Below are positions 32,631 through 41,297 of a stretch of 64,000 nucleotides of DNA, one piece after another. The stretch's first letter is position 1; each line of letters starts with the position of its first letter. Made by a program: the position numbers and the translations under genes. The stretch is from positions 1-64,000 of the forward strand of contig CAJURH010000011.1 of NCBI GenBank assembly GCA_910588775.1, written 5' to 3'. Origin of the DNA: an uncultured Lachnospiraceae bacterium (GTDB taxonomy: Bacteria; Bacillota; Clostridia; Lachnospirales; Lachnospiraceae). The notes below the pieces were generated by a model, which did no database searches, had not been told where the DNA came from, and was given only the letters and a program-made list of their open reading frames with translations.

Positions 32631-33659
32631 GTGACAGAGCAGACCATTGGACAGCAGAGTATACAGTTTCAAAATGCAGTATCCATTCTTAGCGGCGCTG
32701 CCATTGTGGGAAAGAAAGAAGGCGAAGGGCCACTGGGTGACGCGTTTGATATGATTGGCGACGATCCCATGTTCGGGACCAATTCCTGGGAAGAGGCGGA
32801 GAGCACGCTGCAAAAAGAGGCTGTTGGCTTGGCTATCGCCAAGGCGGGGCTTCAGAAATGGCAGATACGGATGATCTATGCGGGGGATTTGCTGGCGCAG
32901 TCGGTGGCTTCTTCCTTTGGCATCGCGGACCTGCAGATTCCGGTTTACGGGCTGTACGGGGCATGTTCCACCATGGGGGAGGCGCTGTCTTTGGGTTCTA
33001 TGGCTGTGGCGGGAGGCTATGCCCAGTATGTGCTCTCAGTTACATCCAGCCATTTTGGCAGCGCGGAGAAGGAGTTTCGCTTTCCGCTGGGTTATGGGAA
33101 TCAACGGCCTTTGTCCGCCACATGGACCGTCACCGGCAGCGGCGCCTGTGTGCTGGGCCGGGAAGGGGGCAAAGCGCATATTGCTGGGCTGACCACGGGC
33201 AAGATTGTGGATTATGGATTAAAGGATTCCCAAAACATGGGCGCCTGCATGGCGCCGGCCGCCTGTGACACGATTTATCAGAACTTTATGGATTTTAACC
33301 GGATGCCGGAGGATTATGATAAGATAATCACTGGAGATTTGGGGCAAGTGGGCCAGAAAATCCTGTGGGACCTTCTTATGGAAAAGGGCTACGACATCCG
33401 GGGGCAGCACATGGACTGCGGAATAGAAATCTTTGACCCCGAGACGCAGGACACCCATTCCGGCGGAAGCGGCTGCGGCTGCGCGGCTTCGGTATTCGCC
33501 GCTTATATTCTGCCGAAAATAGAGGCGGGAGAGTGGAAGCGGATCTTATTTGTCCCCACAGGGGCGCTGATGTCGAAAGTGAGCTTTAACGAGGGTCAGA
33601 ATGTTCCGGGGATTGCGCACGCTGTAATTGTGGAAAACGCCGAAAAAGGAGGAGAATGA
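32631..33659 (+). CDS. spoVAD: stage V sporulation protein AD
   Basis: 342-residue soluble thiolase-fold protein that binds dipicolinate in the SpoVA complex. Conserved stretches include GPLGDAFDMIGDDPMFGTNS, AGDLLAQSVASSFGIADLQI, and YGLYGACSTMGEALSLGSMA, the last at the position of the thiolase nucleophile. GTG start at 32631 with AAAAGGAGGGCGATAGGC upstream. Stop overlaps the spoVAE start. Confidence 0.95.
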   Translation: MTEQTIGQQSIQFQNAVSILSGAAIVGKKEGEGPLGDAFDMIGDDPMFGTNSWEEAESTLQKEAVGLAIAKAGLQKWQIRMIYAGDLLAQSVASSFGIADLQIPVYGLYGACSTMGEALSLGSMAVAGGYAQYVLSVTSSHFGSAEKEFRFPLGYGNQRPLSATWTVTGSGACVLGREGGKAHIAGLTTGKIVDYGLKDSQNMGACMAPAACDTIYQNFMDFNRMPEDYDKIITGDLGQVGQKILWDLLMEKGYDIRGQHMDCGIEIFDPETQDTHSGGSGCGCAASVFAAYILPKIEAGEWKRILFVPTGALMSKVSFNEGQNVPGIAHAVIVENAEKGGE

Positions 33660-34015
33660 TGGATTATTTTCATGCTTTTTGGGTAGGTGGGCTGATCTGC
33701 GCGTTGGTGCAGATTCTATTGGATAAGACCAAGCTGATGCCGGGCAGGGTGATGGTGCTGCTGGTGTGCTTAGGCGCGCTTTTAAGTTTCGCGGGCGTTT
33801 ATGGGCCGCTGGTGGATTTTGCCGGGGCCGGGGCAAGCGTGCCGCTTCTGGGATTTGGCAATGTGCTGTGGGAAGGGATGAAGAAAGCCATTGACGAGAA
33901 CGGGTTTATCGGACTGTTCATGGGCGGTTTCACCGCCTGCGCGGTGGGCGTCTCGGCGGCTCTTATTTTCTCTTATATTGCCAGTTTGGTCTTTAAGCCC
34001 AAGATGAAGGAATAG
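33656..34015 (+). CDS. spoVAE: stage V sporulation protein AE
   Basis: 119-residue membrane protein with four helices, related to SpoVAC: FWVGGLICALVQILLDKTKL and GPLVDFAGAGASVPLLGFGN. AAAAGGAGGAGA precedes ATGATG; the ATG at 33656 overlaps the spoVAD stop (ATGA). Last gene of the operon; no clear terminator follows. Confidence 0.94.
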   Translation: MMDYFHAFWVGGLICALVQILLDKTKLMPGRVMVLLVCLGALLSFAGVYGPLVDFAGAGASVPLLGFGNVLWEGMKKAIDENGFIGLFMGGFTACAVGVSAALIFSYIASLVFKPKMKE

Positions 34016-34123
34016 AGTTCGAAACGCCGGTGAAAAATGAAGAATAAGTTGGTTGACAAATGACACCCCATACTATAAGATGTATTTTGACAGAAAAATA
34101 AAGTCGAATATTGGTAGACGATA

Positions 34124-34175
34124 GGCGTATATTCCATGGCGGGGGGCCGTAAAAAACGGGGCATGGATATATGCC
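34124..34175 (+). promoter_or_regulatory. long leader hairpin upstream of the MBOAT gene
   Basis: GGCGTATATTCCATG (34124-34138) pairs with CATGGATATATGCC (34162-34175), with a bulged T and one G-T wobble; the enclosed loop contains CCGT-AAAAAA-ACGG. It ends 35 bp before the MBOAT start. An upstream TTGACA (34059-34064) with a poorly spaced TATAAG could be the promoter. It does not match the c-di-GMP aptamer cores I know. Confidence 0.6.
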
Positions 34176-34209
34176 GGGGATTTGTTGGTTGGGAGTGTCA
34201 GGGGAGTAA

Positions 34210-35643
34210 ATGGTATTTTCAAGCTTATTTTTTGTATGTTTTTTCTTTGTGGTCTGGCTGCTGGTTTACAACAGTATGTCCACCATCCGGGGAAAAAATA
34301 TCGTGTTGTTGACGTTTTCTATGATATTTTATGCCTGGGGAGGAGCGCAGTATTTAATTTTACTAGTGGGGATGACTTTTGCCGCGTGGTTTTGCGCGCG
34401 GAAGATCGAATGGTACCGAGATACATCTTTGCGTATCGTTTTTTTTATCCTCTCGTGCGTGGTTTTGGTGGGTCTGCTCTGTGTTTTTAAATATACCGGT
34501 TTTCTTCTTGAAGGGTTTCAGTTTGTGTTTGGGATTCCCAAGAAGATTCCAGAGATTGTCCTGCCCATAGGCATTTCTTTTTATACGTTTCAGTTGCTTT
34601 CTTATGTAGCCGATGTGTATCGGAAAGAGGTGGAGGCCCAGAAAAATTTCTGGGTGCTTTTACTCTACGCCAGTTTGTTTCACCAGTGCGTGGCAGGGCC
34701 GATTGTGCGTTACAGCACAGTGGCCATGGAATTGGAGCATAGAAGGGCCAGAATGAACGAGGTGGCGGAAGGCGCCTGGCGTTTTTCGGCAGGTCTGGCC
34801 AAGAAGGCGATATTGGCCAATGGGTGCGCGCTGATAGCCGATACTTTTTTGCCGTTGGATGGGGCTGCGCTGGAGCGTATTCCAATTTTTGCCGTGTGGA
34901 TAGGGATCTTGGGGTATACCTTGCAGATTTATCTGGATTTTTCCGCGTACTCGGATATGGCCATTGGCATGGGGCTGATGGTGGGGCTGCATTATCAGGA
35001 GAATTTTAATTATCCGTATGTCGCGGGTTCTGTCCAGGAGTTTTGGCGCAGATGGCATATTTCTTTGAGTAGTTTTTTCCGGGATTATGTGTACATACCT
35101 CTGGGAGGGAGCAGAAATGGCGAGCTTAAAACCATAAGAAATCTGTTTATTGTATGGGCTTTGACCGGGCTGTGGCATGGCGCGGCCTGGAATTATGTGG
35201 TCTGGGGCCTGTATTTTTTCTGTTTTCTGGTTATGGAAAGAGTGTGGAAAAAGTATAATTTCCGCTTGCCTCCGGTGGTTCGCAATATTTATACATTGCT
35301 GGTAGTCGCTTTTGGATGGGTGTTGTTCCGGTTTACGGATTTCTCCAACGTGGCGATTGCGGTAAAGGGCATGTTTGGTCTGAACGGCAATGGCTTTTCG
35401 AATTTGGAAAGCAAGATTTTTTTCCAAAATCACTGTTTTCTGCTGTTGATCAGCATTGTTGGATGTACGCCTTTTGTGGCAATGCTGAGGAGACAGTTTC
35501 GGCACGTGGGACGGGTATGGGAAGGGCGGCCGGGGCGTATTCTATATATGGCGGGCGCGCTGATTCCAATTGTTTTGCTTATTTTGTCCGTGATGGCATT
35601 GGTGGGGAACAGCTATAATCCGTTCCTGTATTTTCAGTTTTAA
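34210..35643 (+). CDS. MBOAT family O-acyltransferase (AlgI/DltB-like)
   Basis: 477-residue polytopic membrane enzyme that passes acyl groups across the membrane to cell-surface polymers. The catalytic His is in GLWHGAAWNYVVWG (about residue 320), with upstream FFRDYVYIPLGGSRNG and FWRRWHISLSSF, standard for AlgI-type MBOATs. RBS AGGGGAG. Its partner 21 bp downstream is a DHHW/AlgX-like protein, so the pair is a polysaccharide O-acetylation module like AlgI-AlgJ. Target polymer unknown. Confidence 0.92.
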   Translation: MVFSSLFFVCFFFVVWLLVYNSMSTIRGKNIVLLTFSMIFYAWGGAQYLILLVGMTFAAWFCARKIEWYRDTSLRIVFFILSCVVLVGLLCVFKYTGFLLEGFQFVFGIPKKIPEIVLPIGISFYTFQLLSYVADVYRKEVEAQKNFWVLLLYASLFHQCVAGPIVRYSTVAMELEHRRARMNEVAEGAWRFSAGLAKKAILANGCALIADTFLPLDGAALERIPIFAVWIGILGYTLQIYLDFSAYSDMAIGMGLMVGLHYQENFNYPYVAGSVQEFWRRWHISLSSFFRDYVYIPLGGSRNGELKTIRNLFIVWALTGLWHGAAWNYVVWGLYFFCFLVMERVWKKYNFRLPPVVRNIYTLLVVAFGWVLFRFTDFSNVAIAVKGMFGLNGNGFSNLESKIFFQNHCFLLLISIVGCTPFVAMLRRQFRHVGRVWEGRPGRILYMAGALIPIVLLILSVMALVGNSYNPFLYFQF

Positions 35644-35664
35644 GAACTTTTAGGAGGAGTTTTT

Positions 35665-37026
35665 TTGGATATTCATGAAAGGCGCGAAAGGCGTAAGGAG
35701 AGGGAGAGGAAAAGGTATTGGAATTATCTGAAATTGGAAATCCGGTCGTTTCGGTGGATGCTTTTGTTTCTCTGTCTGCTGGGGTTGGTGATACCCTTGC
35801 GTCCAAAGAAATCGAATGTGGAAAAGCGGGATTTGGAAAAGTTCCCGGCCCTGTCTGTGGAGGGGATTTTAGGAGGAGATTTTTTTGCGGGCGTCAGCAC
35901 ATGGTATGCGGATACTTTTCCCTTCCGTGAGAAGCTACTGACGGCAAACGCTGCGGTGGAGAGGCTCTATGGACTGGGAAAGGAGCAGATACACGGCAAC
36001 GTGGGGGCTGGGGATGAAATACCCACAGAGTATACAGAAGCGGATCCCAAGCCGGGCGTGTCGGGAGGCGATTTGGACAGTGCGGCGACGGTGGCTCAGG
36101 GAGATGAAGGCGGCGACGGCACAATACATGTGGCGCCGGAAAGCGCCGGGACGATTTACATAGCGCAGGATCGTGGATTTGAATTGTATTATTTTGCTTT
36201 GGATTCTGCCAATCAATATATTAAGATGATAAATAATGCGGCTCAGCTTCTTGCGGGGAAAGCTACGGTTTATGATATTCTGGCGCCCACTTCCATTGGG
36301 ATTTACCTGGATCAGGATATCCAGGATTCCCTGGGGTGCAGTGACCAGTCTCAGGCGTTTAATTATATCCTGAATAATCTGGATGACAGTGTGAGAGGCG
36401 TTCGGGTGTTTGACTCGTTGCTGGAACATAACAGTGAATATCTGTATTTCCGCACGGATCATCACTGGACCGCAGACGGAGCCTACTATGCGTACCAGCA
36501 GTTCTGTCAGGAGAAAGGGATTATGCCCAATGCCAGGGAGGATTACCAGGTGCAGGAATTTACGGATTTTGTGGGTAGTTTTTATTCTTTTGGAAATCAG
36601 GCGGCTGTGCTGGCGGAAAATCCGGATGTGATCACGGCTTATATTCCAAAAGGCACCAATGATATGACTTACATTGGAACGGACGGAATTGAGATGCAGT
36701 GGAATGTGGTCGCCGACGCTTCCCAGTATGACGACGGCAATAAATATTCCTGCTTTATTGGAGGGGATAATCCGTATTCAGTCATCCAAAATCCTGCGTT
36801 GCAGGACGGTTCCTCCTGCCTGGTGATTAAAGAATCCTATGGGAATGCCTTTGTGCCTTTTCTAGTGGATCATTACCAGACTGTTCATGTGGTGGATTAT
36901 CGGTATTTTCAGGAAAATATCCCTCAGTTTGTGGCGGAAAACCAGGTGCAGGATGTGATTTTTCTCAATAATGCGGATGCTGTGTCAGAAAGCGCAGTGG
37001 CTTATATGGATGGATTGTTTCAGTAA
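35665..37026 (+). CDS. DHHW/AlgX-like acetyltransferase partner protein
   Basis: 453 residues with an Arg/Lys/Glu-rich cytoplasmic N-terminus, one transmembrane helix (WMLLFLCLLGLVIPL, about 33-47) and an extracellular SGNH-like domain. The signature FRTDHHWTADGAYYAYQQFC (about 267) contains the catalytic Asp-His pair of the DHHW family; a later KESYGNAFVPFLVDHY fits the Ser/strand region. An acidic linker (about 110-155) precedes the domain. TTG start at 35665 follows TAGGAGGAG; there is no suitable ATG. Likely finishes acetyl transfer started by the MBOAT. Confidence 0.87.
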   Translation: MDIHERRERRKERERKRYWNYLKLEIRSFRWMLLFLCLLGLVIPLRPKKSNVEKRDLEKFPALSVEGILGGDFFAGVSTWYADTFPFREKLLTANAAVERLYGLGKEQIHGNVGAGDEIPTEYTEADPKPGVSGGDLDSAATVAQGDEGGDGTIHVAPESAGTIYIAQDRGFELYYFALDSANQYIKMINNAAQLLAGKATVYDILAPTSIGIYLDQDIQDSLGCSDQSQAFNYILNNLDDSVRGVRVFDSLLEHNSEYLYFRTDHHWTADGAYYAYQQFCQEKGIMPNAREDYQVQEFTDFVGSFYSFGNQAAVLAENPDVITAYIPKGTNDMTYIGTDGIEMQWNVVADASQYDDGNKYSCFIGGDNPYSVIQNPALQDGSSCLVIKESYGNAFVPFLVDHYQTVHVVDYRYFQENIPQFVAENQVQDVIFLNNADAVSESAVAYMDGLFQ

Positions 37027-37113
37027 AAGAATGTGGATGCGGGGATGTCCCGTGTCCATATTTGCGTTTATCCTTTGTTGTTTTCAACGATTCAGCTGTA
37101 CTTTTTGCGTTGT

Positions 37114-37243
37114 GGATAGTATAATAAAATATATCCTGGGTACTTATTGTGCCATAGTTAATAGGGAAAAACGTGTCTCTGAACGCGTATTGTGCTATGG
37201 TTAGTATAACAAAATGTATTCCTGGATATTTATTGCGCTATAG
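37114..37243. repeat. diverged tandem direct repeat
   Basis: Unit 1 (37114-37157, starting GGATAGTATAATAAAATATA) and unit 2 (37199-37243, starting GGTTAGTATAACAAAATGTA) are about 80% identical with an 85-bp period. TATTGYGCYATRG occurs three times (about 37145, 37189 and 37231). Located between the DHHW gene and tcdA. Confidence 0.7.
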
Positions 37244-37315
37244 GTGGCATAATAAAGGATAGTATCCCATGCGCCGTCTGGCGTGTTAGAAAGTGATAAG
37301 TGGAAGGAAAGGAAC

Positions 37316-38032
37316 ATGTTGAACGAATTTTCACGGATGGAATTGCTAATAGGCAGGGAAGCGGTTGACTTGTTGGGTATGAAGAAGATAGCTATATTCG
37401 GTCTGGGCGGCGTTGGCTCCTATGTGGCGGAAGCGCTGGCGCGCTGCGGCGTGGGGAGTTTGACGCTGGTGGATCACGATACGGTTGACATTACCAATAT
37501 AAACAGGCAGCTTTTCGCGCTTCATTCCACATTGGGTAAACTAAAGACGAAAGTGGCGAAAGAAAGGATCCGTGATATTGACGAGAATATCCTGGTTCAC
37601 ACTTATGATACTTTTTATAACGAAGATACGGCGCATATGTTTGATTTTTCCGCATATGACTATGTTGTGGACGCCATTGACACGGTGTCTTCCAAACTGC
37701 TTCTGATAGAGCAGTCAAAGATGAGCAAAACGCCCATTATCTCGTCCATGGGAACGGGGAACAAGCTGGACCCTACCAAGTTTGAGATCACGGACATATC
37801 AAAGACCAGCGTCTGTCCTTTGGCAAAGGCAGTGCGCAGGGAACTTCGCAAACGCGGCATCCGCAAGGTTAAGGTACTCTATTCCAGAGAGAAACCGCTC
37901 AATACATGGGAGCAGGAACAGGAGCGTAAATGCGTGCCTGGAAGCATTTCTTTCATACCCAGCGTGGCGGGGCTTATCATCGCGGGTGAAGTGGTAAAAG
38001 ACTTGCTGCAAAAAAAGGCGTTTTCACAGTAA
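37316..38032 (+). CDS. tcdA: tRNA threonylcarbamoyladenosine dehydratase (ThiF/E1-like)
   Basis: 238 residues; ATP-dependent cyclisation of t6A in tRNA. Nucleotide site FGLGGVGSYVAEALARCGVG (about 25-44), then LVDHDTVDITNINRQ and SSMGTGNKLDPTKF, typical of TcdA/CsdL. The Cys in SVCPLAKAVRRELRK is the expected conserved position. ATG 37316 follows GGAAGGAAAGGA. Short gap (21 bp) to murB. Confidence 0.92.
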   Translation: MLNEFSRMELLIGREAVDLLGMKKIAIFGLGGVGSYVAEALARCGVGSLTLVDHDTVDITNINRQLFALHSTLGKLKTKVAKERIRDIDENILVHTYDTFYNEDTAHMFDFSAYDYVVDAIDTVSSKLLLIEQSKMSKTPIISSMGTGNKLDPTKFEITDISKTSVCPLAKAVRRELRKRGIRKVKVLYSREKPLNTWEQEQERKCVPGSISFIPSVAGLIIAGEVVKDLLQKKAFSQ

Positions 38033-38053
38033 AAAGAGTGAGGCAGGAGTGAG

Positions 38054-38977
38054 ATGGAAGATTTATACAGATCGTTTCAGGAAATTATGGACAGCAGCCG
38101 GACGCTGCGACAGGAACCCATGTGTAAGCACACCACATTTCGCATTGGAGGACCGGCGGATTATTTGCTGCAGCCACAGAGCATAGAGGAAGTGCAAAAG
38201 GCCGTGGATGTCTGTAATCAGAGACAGGTTCCCTGGTTTATCATGGGAAATGGCAGTAATCTTTTGGTCAGCGACCAGGGCTATCATGGCGTGATCATCC
38301 AGTTATATCGGAATATGGCGCGGGTGACGGTGGATGGATGCAGCATAACGGCGCAGGCGGGCGCGTCTCTGGCCGCGTTGTCCAAAAAGGCTATGGAGGC
38401 GTCTCTAACGGGATTTGCGTTCGCTGGAGGCATTCCGGGGACTCTGGGAGGCGCGGTGGCCATGAATGCAGGCGCCTATGGAGGAGAGATGAAGGATGTG
38501 CTGGAGTCGGTCACGGTCATGGAGCCTTCGGGGCAGGTAAAAAACCTGCAGGCGGACCAGTTGGAAATGGGGTACCGCGCCAGTGTTGTGAAGCGCAAAG
38601 GATACATTGTGCTGGAGGCGGCTCTGAGATTGCGTCCTGGGGATAAAGAGGAGATTCGCAGGGAAATGCAGGATCTGACTCAGAAACGGACCAGCAAGCA
38701 GCCCTTAGAATATCCCAGCGCGGGAAGCGCATTCAAACGTCCGGAAGGATATTTTGCGGGGAAATTGATTATGGACGCGGGCCTTAAGGGATACCGGGTG
38801 GGAGACGCCCAGGTTTCCGAAAAACATTGCGGATTTGTCATCAACCGCGGTCACGCCACGGCGGCGGATGTGGCGGCTTTGATGAGACATGTGCAGACGG
38901 AAGTGAAACGGCAGTTCCAGGTGGAGCTGGAGCCGGAAGTGAAATTTTTAGGGGATTTTCCAGATACAAGGCTGTGA
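38054..38977 (+). CDS. murB: UDP-N-acetylenolpyruvoylglucosamine reductase
   Basis: 307-residue FAD enzyme of peptidoglycan precursor synthesis (type IIa form). FAD-binding PCMH motifs: HTTFRIGGPADYLLQP, NGSNLLVSDQGYHGVII, and GIPGTLGGAVAMNAGAYGGE. The catalytic Ser is in PSAGSAFKRPEGYFAGKLI, and the C-terminal EPEVKFLGDF carries the conserved Glu. RBS AGGAGTG. First of murB-rapZ-whiA-crh. Confidence 0.96.
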   Translation: MEDLYRSFQEIMDSSRTLRQEPMCKHTTFRIGGPADYLLQPQSIEEVQKAVDVCNQRQVPWFIMGNGSNLLVSDQGYHGVIIQLYRNMARVTVDGCSITAQAGASLAALSKKAMEASLTGFAFAGGIPGTLGGAVAMNAGAYGGEMKDVLESVTVMEPSGQVKNLQADQLEMGYRASVVKRKGYIVLEAALRLRPGDKEEIRREMQDLTQKRTSKQPLEYPSAGSAFKRPEGYFAGKLIMDAGLKGYRVGDAQVSEKHCGFVINRGHATAADVAALMRHVQTEVKRQFQVELEPEVKFLGDFPDTRL

Positions 38978-38986
38978 GGTGGTCGG

Positions 38987-39868
38987 ATGCGTTTTGTGAT
39001 TGTAACTGGAGTGTCAGGGGCAGGGAAAAGCACTGCCCTTAAAATGTTAGAGGACGCTAATTATTTCTGCGTGGATAACCTGCCTATACCGCTGATAGAG
39101 AAATTCGCGTCGATGATGGCCAACATGAGTGAGGAAGAGATCCGCAACGTGGGCCTGGGGGTGGATGTGCGCAGCGGCCAGGCGCTGGATGAGCTGGAGA
39201 GCGTTCTCATTCATATGAAGGACCAGGGATATGATTACGAGATCCTGTTTTTGGACGCTTGCGATGAGGCGCTTATCAAGCGCTATCAGGAGACACGTCG
39301 AAACCATCCCCTGGCGCCGCGGGGGCGGGTGGATGCAGGCATACGGCTAGAGCGGGAAAAACTGGCTTTCTTAAAGACCAGGGCGGATTATATCATTGAC
39401 ACCAGTCAGCTTCTCACCAGAGAGCTTAAAGAGGAATTGGAAGACATCTTTCTGAAAAATCAGAAATTCGATAGTCTGATGGTGACCATACTGTCTTTTG
39501 GCTTCAAATACGGCGTGCCGGGGGATGGGAATCTGATTTTTGACGTGCGTTTTCTGCCCAATCCCTATTATCTGGATCATCTGCGGCCCAAAAGTGGAGA
39601 GGATGGAGAGGTCTTTGAGTATGTCATGTCCTTTGAAGCGGCAAGGACATTTGCGGACAAATTAGAAGACATGCTCCATTTCCTGATTCCCAATTACATC
39701 CGGGAAGGGAAAACCAGCCTGGTGATTGGGATTGGCTGTACCGGGGGAAAACACCGCTCAGTTACCCTGGCAAAAGAGATATACCAGCGGCTGAAAGGGA
39801 AGCCGGGGTATGGTCTTCGGATTGAACACAGGGATCTGCAGAAAGATTCCATACGCAAAAAATTTTAG
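38987..39868 (+). CDS. rapZ: RNase adapter / nucleotide-binding protein RapZ (YvcJ)
   Basis: 293 residues. P-loop GVSGAGKST (about 6-14), the mid-domain RYQETRRNHPLAPRG and the C-terminal IGIGCTGGKHRSVTLAKEI are diagnostic. Binds nucleotides and GlcNAc-6-P-type ligands in studied members. Usual neighbours are yvcK and whiA; here whiA follows directly and yvcK is absent. Confidence 0.95.
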   Translation: MRFVIVTGVSGAGKSTALKMLEDANYFCVDNLPIPLIEKFASMMANMSEEEIRNVGLGVDVRSGQALDELESVLIHMKDQGYDYEILFLDACDEALIKRYQETRRNHPLAPRGRVDAGIRLEREKLAFLKTRADYIIDTSQLLTRELKEELEDIFLKNQKFDSLMVTILSFGFKYGVPGDGNLIFDVRFLPNPYYLDHLRPKSGEDGEVFEYVMSFEAARTFADKLEDMLHFLIPNYIREGKTSLVIGIGCTGGKHRSVTLAKEIYQRLKGKPGYGLRIEHRDLQKDSIRKKF

Positions 39869-39887
39869 AAAAGGGTGTATGAAGTCT

Positions 39888-40850
39888 ATGTCTTTTTCAT
39901 CGGAAGTAAAGGAAGAGCTTGCCGGGAAGACCAGTACAGCCCGTCACTGTCAGATAGCGGAATTGTCTGCGATGCTCAGTATGTGCGGACATATGGAGAT
40001 TCAGAAAGGCCAGGCGCCTGGATTGTGCATCCAGACGGAGAATGAAGCGGTTTCCCAAAAATGCTTTACATTGCTGAGAAAAACATTTAATATAGATACA
40101 GATATTGTGATCAGCAAGAATCCCTATCTGAAAAGAGGGAATGTGTATTCCATTCTGGTTGCCGATGAAGAGCAGGCAGCGCGGATTTTGCAGACTGCAA
40201 AGTTAACGGCGCAGGAAGAAGGCATGCTGAACGCTCTTTATTTGGCCAACCATATGGTGATCCAAAATAACTGTTGTAAACGCGCATTTATACGCGGCGC
40301 TTTTTTAGTGTCTGGGTCTATTAGTGATCCGGAGAAATTTTATCACTTTGAAATTGTCTGCCAGACGGAGGAAAAGGCTGTGCAGATCCAGGAAATTATG
40401 CAGACATTCCATATAGACGCGAAAATTGTCCTTCGCAAAAGGTCCTATGTGGTGTATGTGAAAGAAGGCGCACAGATAGTGGAGCTTCTGGGACTGATGG
40501 AGGCCAATGTGGCATTGATGAACCTGGAAAATATTCGTATTTTGAAAGAAATGCGAAATTCTGTAAATAGAAAAGTGAATTGCGAGACGGCGAATATACA
40601 CAAGACAGTGAACGCGGCAGTGAAACAGATTGAAGATATTCGCCTGATTGAGGAGAAGATGGGGTTAGATGAACTAAGCAGTGGATTGTCAGAAATCGCG
40701 CGGCTGCGTCTGGAATTTCCAGAAGCCACTTTAAAAGAATTGGGGATGATGCTCACACCCCAGGTGGGGAAATCTGGGGTAAACCACAGATTGAGGAAGT
40801 TAAGCAATTTAGCCCAGGAGTTGCGAGGGGGCAAGGAGGAGTTATTATGA
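39888..40850 (+). CDS. whiA: DNA-binding protein WhiA
   Basis: 320 residues: degenerate LAGLIDADG homing-endonuclease fold (FSSEVKEELAGK, CCKRAFIRGAFLVSGSISDP) plus a C-terminal HTH (LSEIARLRLEFPEATLKELG then KSGVNHRLRKLSNLA). Promotes cell division and envelope functions in Gram-positives. Two nearby ATGs exist; 39888 has AAGGGTG at 10 nt, while 39879 is too close. Overlaps crh by 4 bp. Confidence 0.94.
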   Translation: MSFSSEVKEELAGKTSTARHCQIAELSAMLSMCGHMEIQKGQAPGLCIQTENEAVSQKCFTLLRKTFNIDTDIVISKNPYLKRGNVYSILVADEEQAARILQTAKLTAQEEGMLNALYLANHMVIQNNCCKRAFIRGAFLVSGSISDPEKFYHFEIVCQTEEKAVQIQEIMQTFHIDAKIVLRKRSYVVYVKEGAQIVELLGLMEANVALMNLENIRILKEMRNSVNRKVNCETANIHKTVNAAVKQIEDIRLIEEKMGLDELSSGLSEIARLRLEFPEATLKELGMMLTPQVGKSGVNHRLRKLSNLAQELRGGKEELL

Positions 40851-41101
40851 TTAAGAAACTTGTGAAAATTAACCTGAACATCGGACTGGAGGCAAGGCCC
40901 GTTGCCCAGTTGGTGCAACTGGCCAATCAGTATAAATGTGAAATTCATATGGAAATTGAAACAAAAAACGTGAATGCTAAGAGTATTATGGGCATGATGA
41001 CGTTGGGGCTGGATAATGGGGAGGAAATCACCGTATCCGCCGATGGCGAGGACGAGCAGAAAGCGATGGAGACTATGGTAAAGTATCTAAATGGCAAATA
41101 A
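40847..41101 (+). CDS. crh: HPr-like catabolite-regulation protein (Crh-type, Glu15)
   Basis: 84 residues with the HPr fold. At the phospho-His position the sequence is GLEARPVAQ: residue 15 is Glu, not His, while Ser46 in KSIMGMM is exactly conserved. Loss of His15 prevents PTS phosphotransfer but leaves the HPrK target Ser46, the hallmark of Bacillus Crh (which has Gln15). The position directly after whiA also matches crh. Expected role is CcpA co-repression after Ser46 phosphorylation. ATGA overlap with whiA, RBS AAGGAGG. Confidence 0.88.
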   Translation: MIKKLVKINLNIGLEARPVAQLVQLANQYKCEIHMEIETKNVNAKSIMGMMTLGLDNGEEITVSADGEDEQKAMETMVKYLNGK

Positions 41102-41158
41102 TATTGGCGGGAATATTCCAAGCTGGTATTTACATAAATGAAAATTATGGGGGAAAAG

Positions 41159-41200
41159 ATAAGGCCAGATTGCGCGGCGGACGTTGCGGTTTGGCCTTAT
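41159..41200 (+). terminator. hairpin after crh
   Basis: ATAAGGCCA/TGGCCTTAT perfect 9-bp outer stem with a GC-rich inner loop. No T-run follows, so termination is uncertain. Confidence 0.5.
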
Positions 41201-41224
41201 TGCGTAAGAAAAATAATTTTAGGA

Positions 41225-41253
41225 TTGACAAACCAAAGGTTCTGTATTATAAT
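41225..41253 (+). promoter_or_regulatory. consensus sigma-A promoter with no downstream sense gene
   Basis: TTGACA (41225-41230), exactly 17 bp, TATAAT (41248-41253): a perfect promoter. The next gene on this strand is more than 1.6 kb away; transcription would run into the queF terminator hairpin and then antisense to queF. Confidence 0.75.
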
Positions 41254-41267
41254 CATGCCATTCTACT

Positions 41268-41297
41268 AAAAAAGGTGCGCACGCATTCGGCACACCT
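41268..41297 (-). terminator. queT-queF terminator
   Basis: Minus strand AGGTGTGC/GCGCACCT stem (one mismatch) with 9-nt loop, followed by TTTTTT (41268-41273). Confidence 0.85.

Noticed and set aside
34081..34209. c-di-GMP riboswitch before the MBOAT gene
   Set aside because: Strong hairpin but no match to the GEMM-I or GEMM-II conserved cores I know.
37114..37243. CRISPR array
   Set aside because: Only two diverged units and a partial third, with no constant-length spacers and no cas genes.
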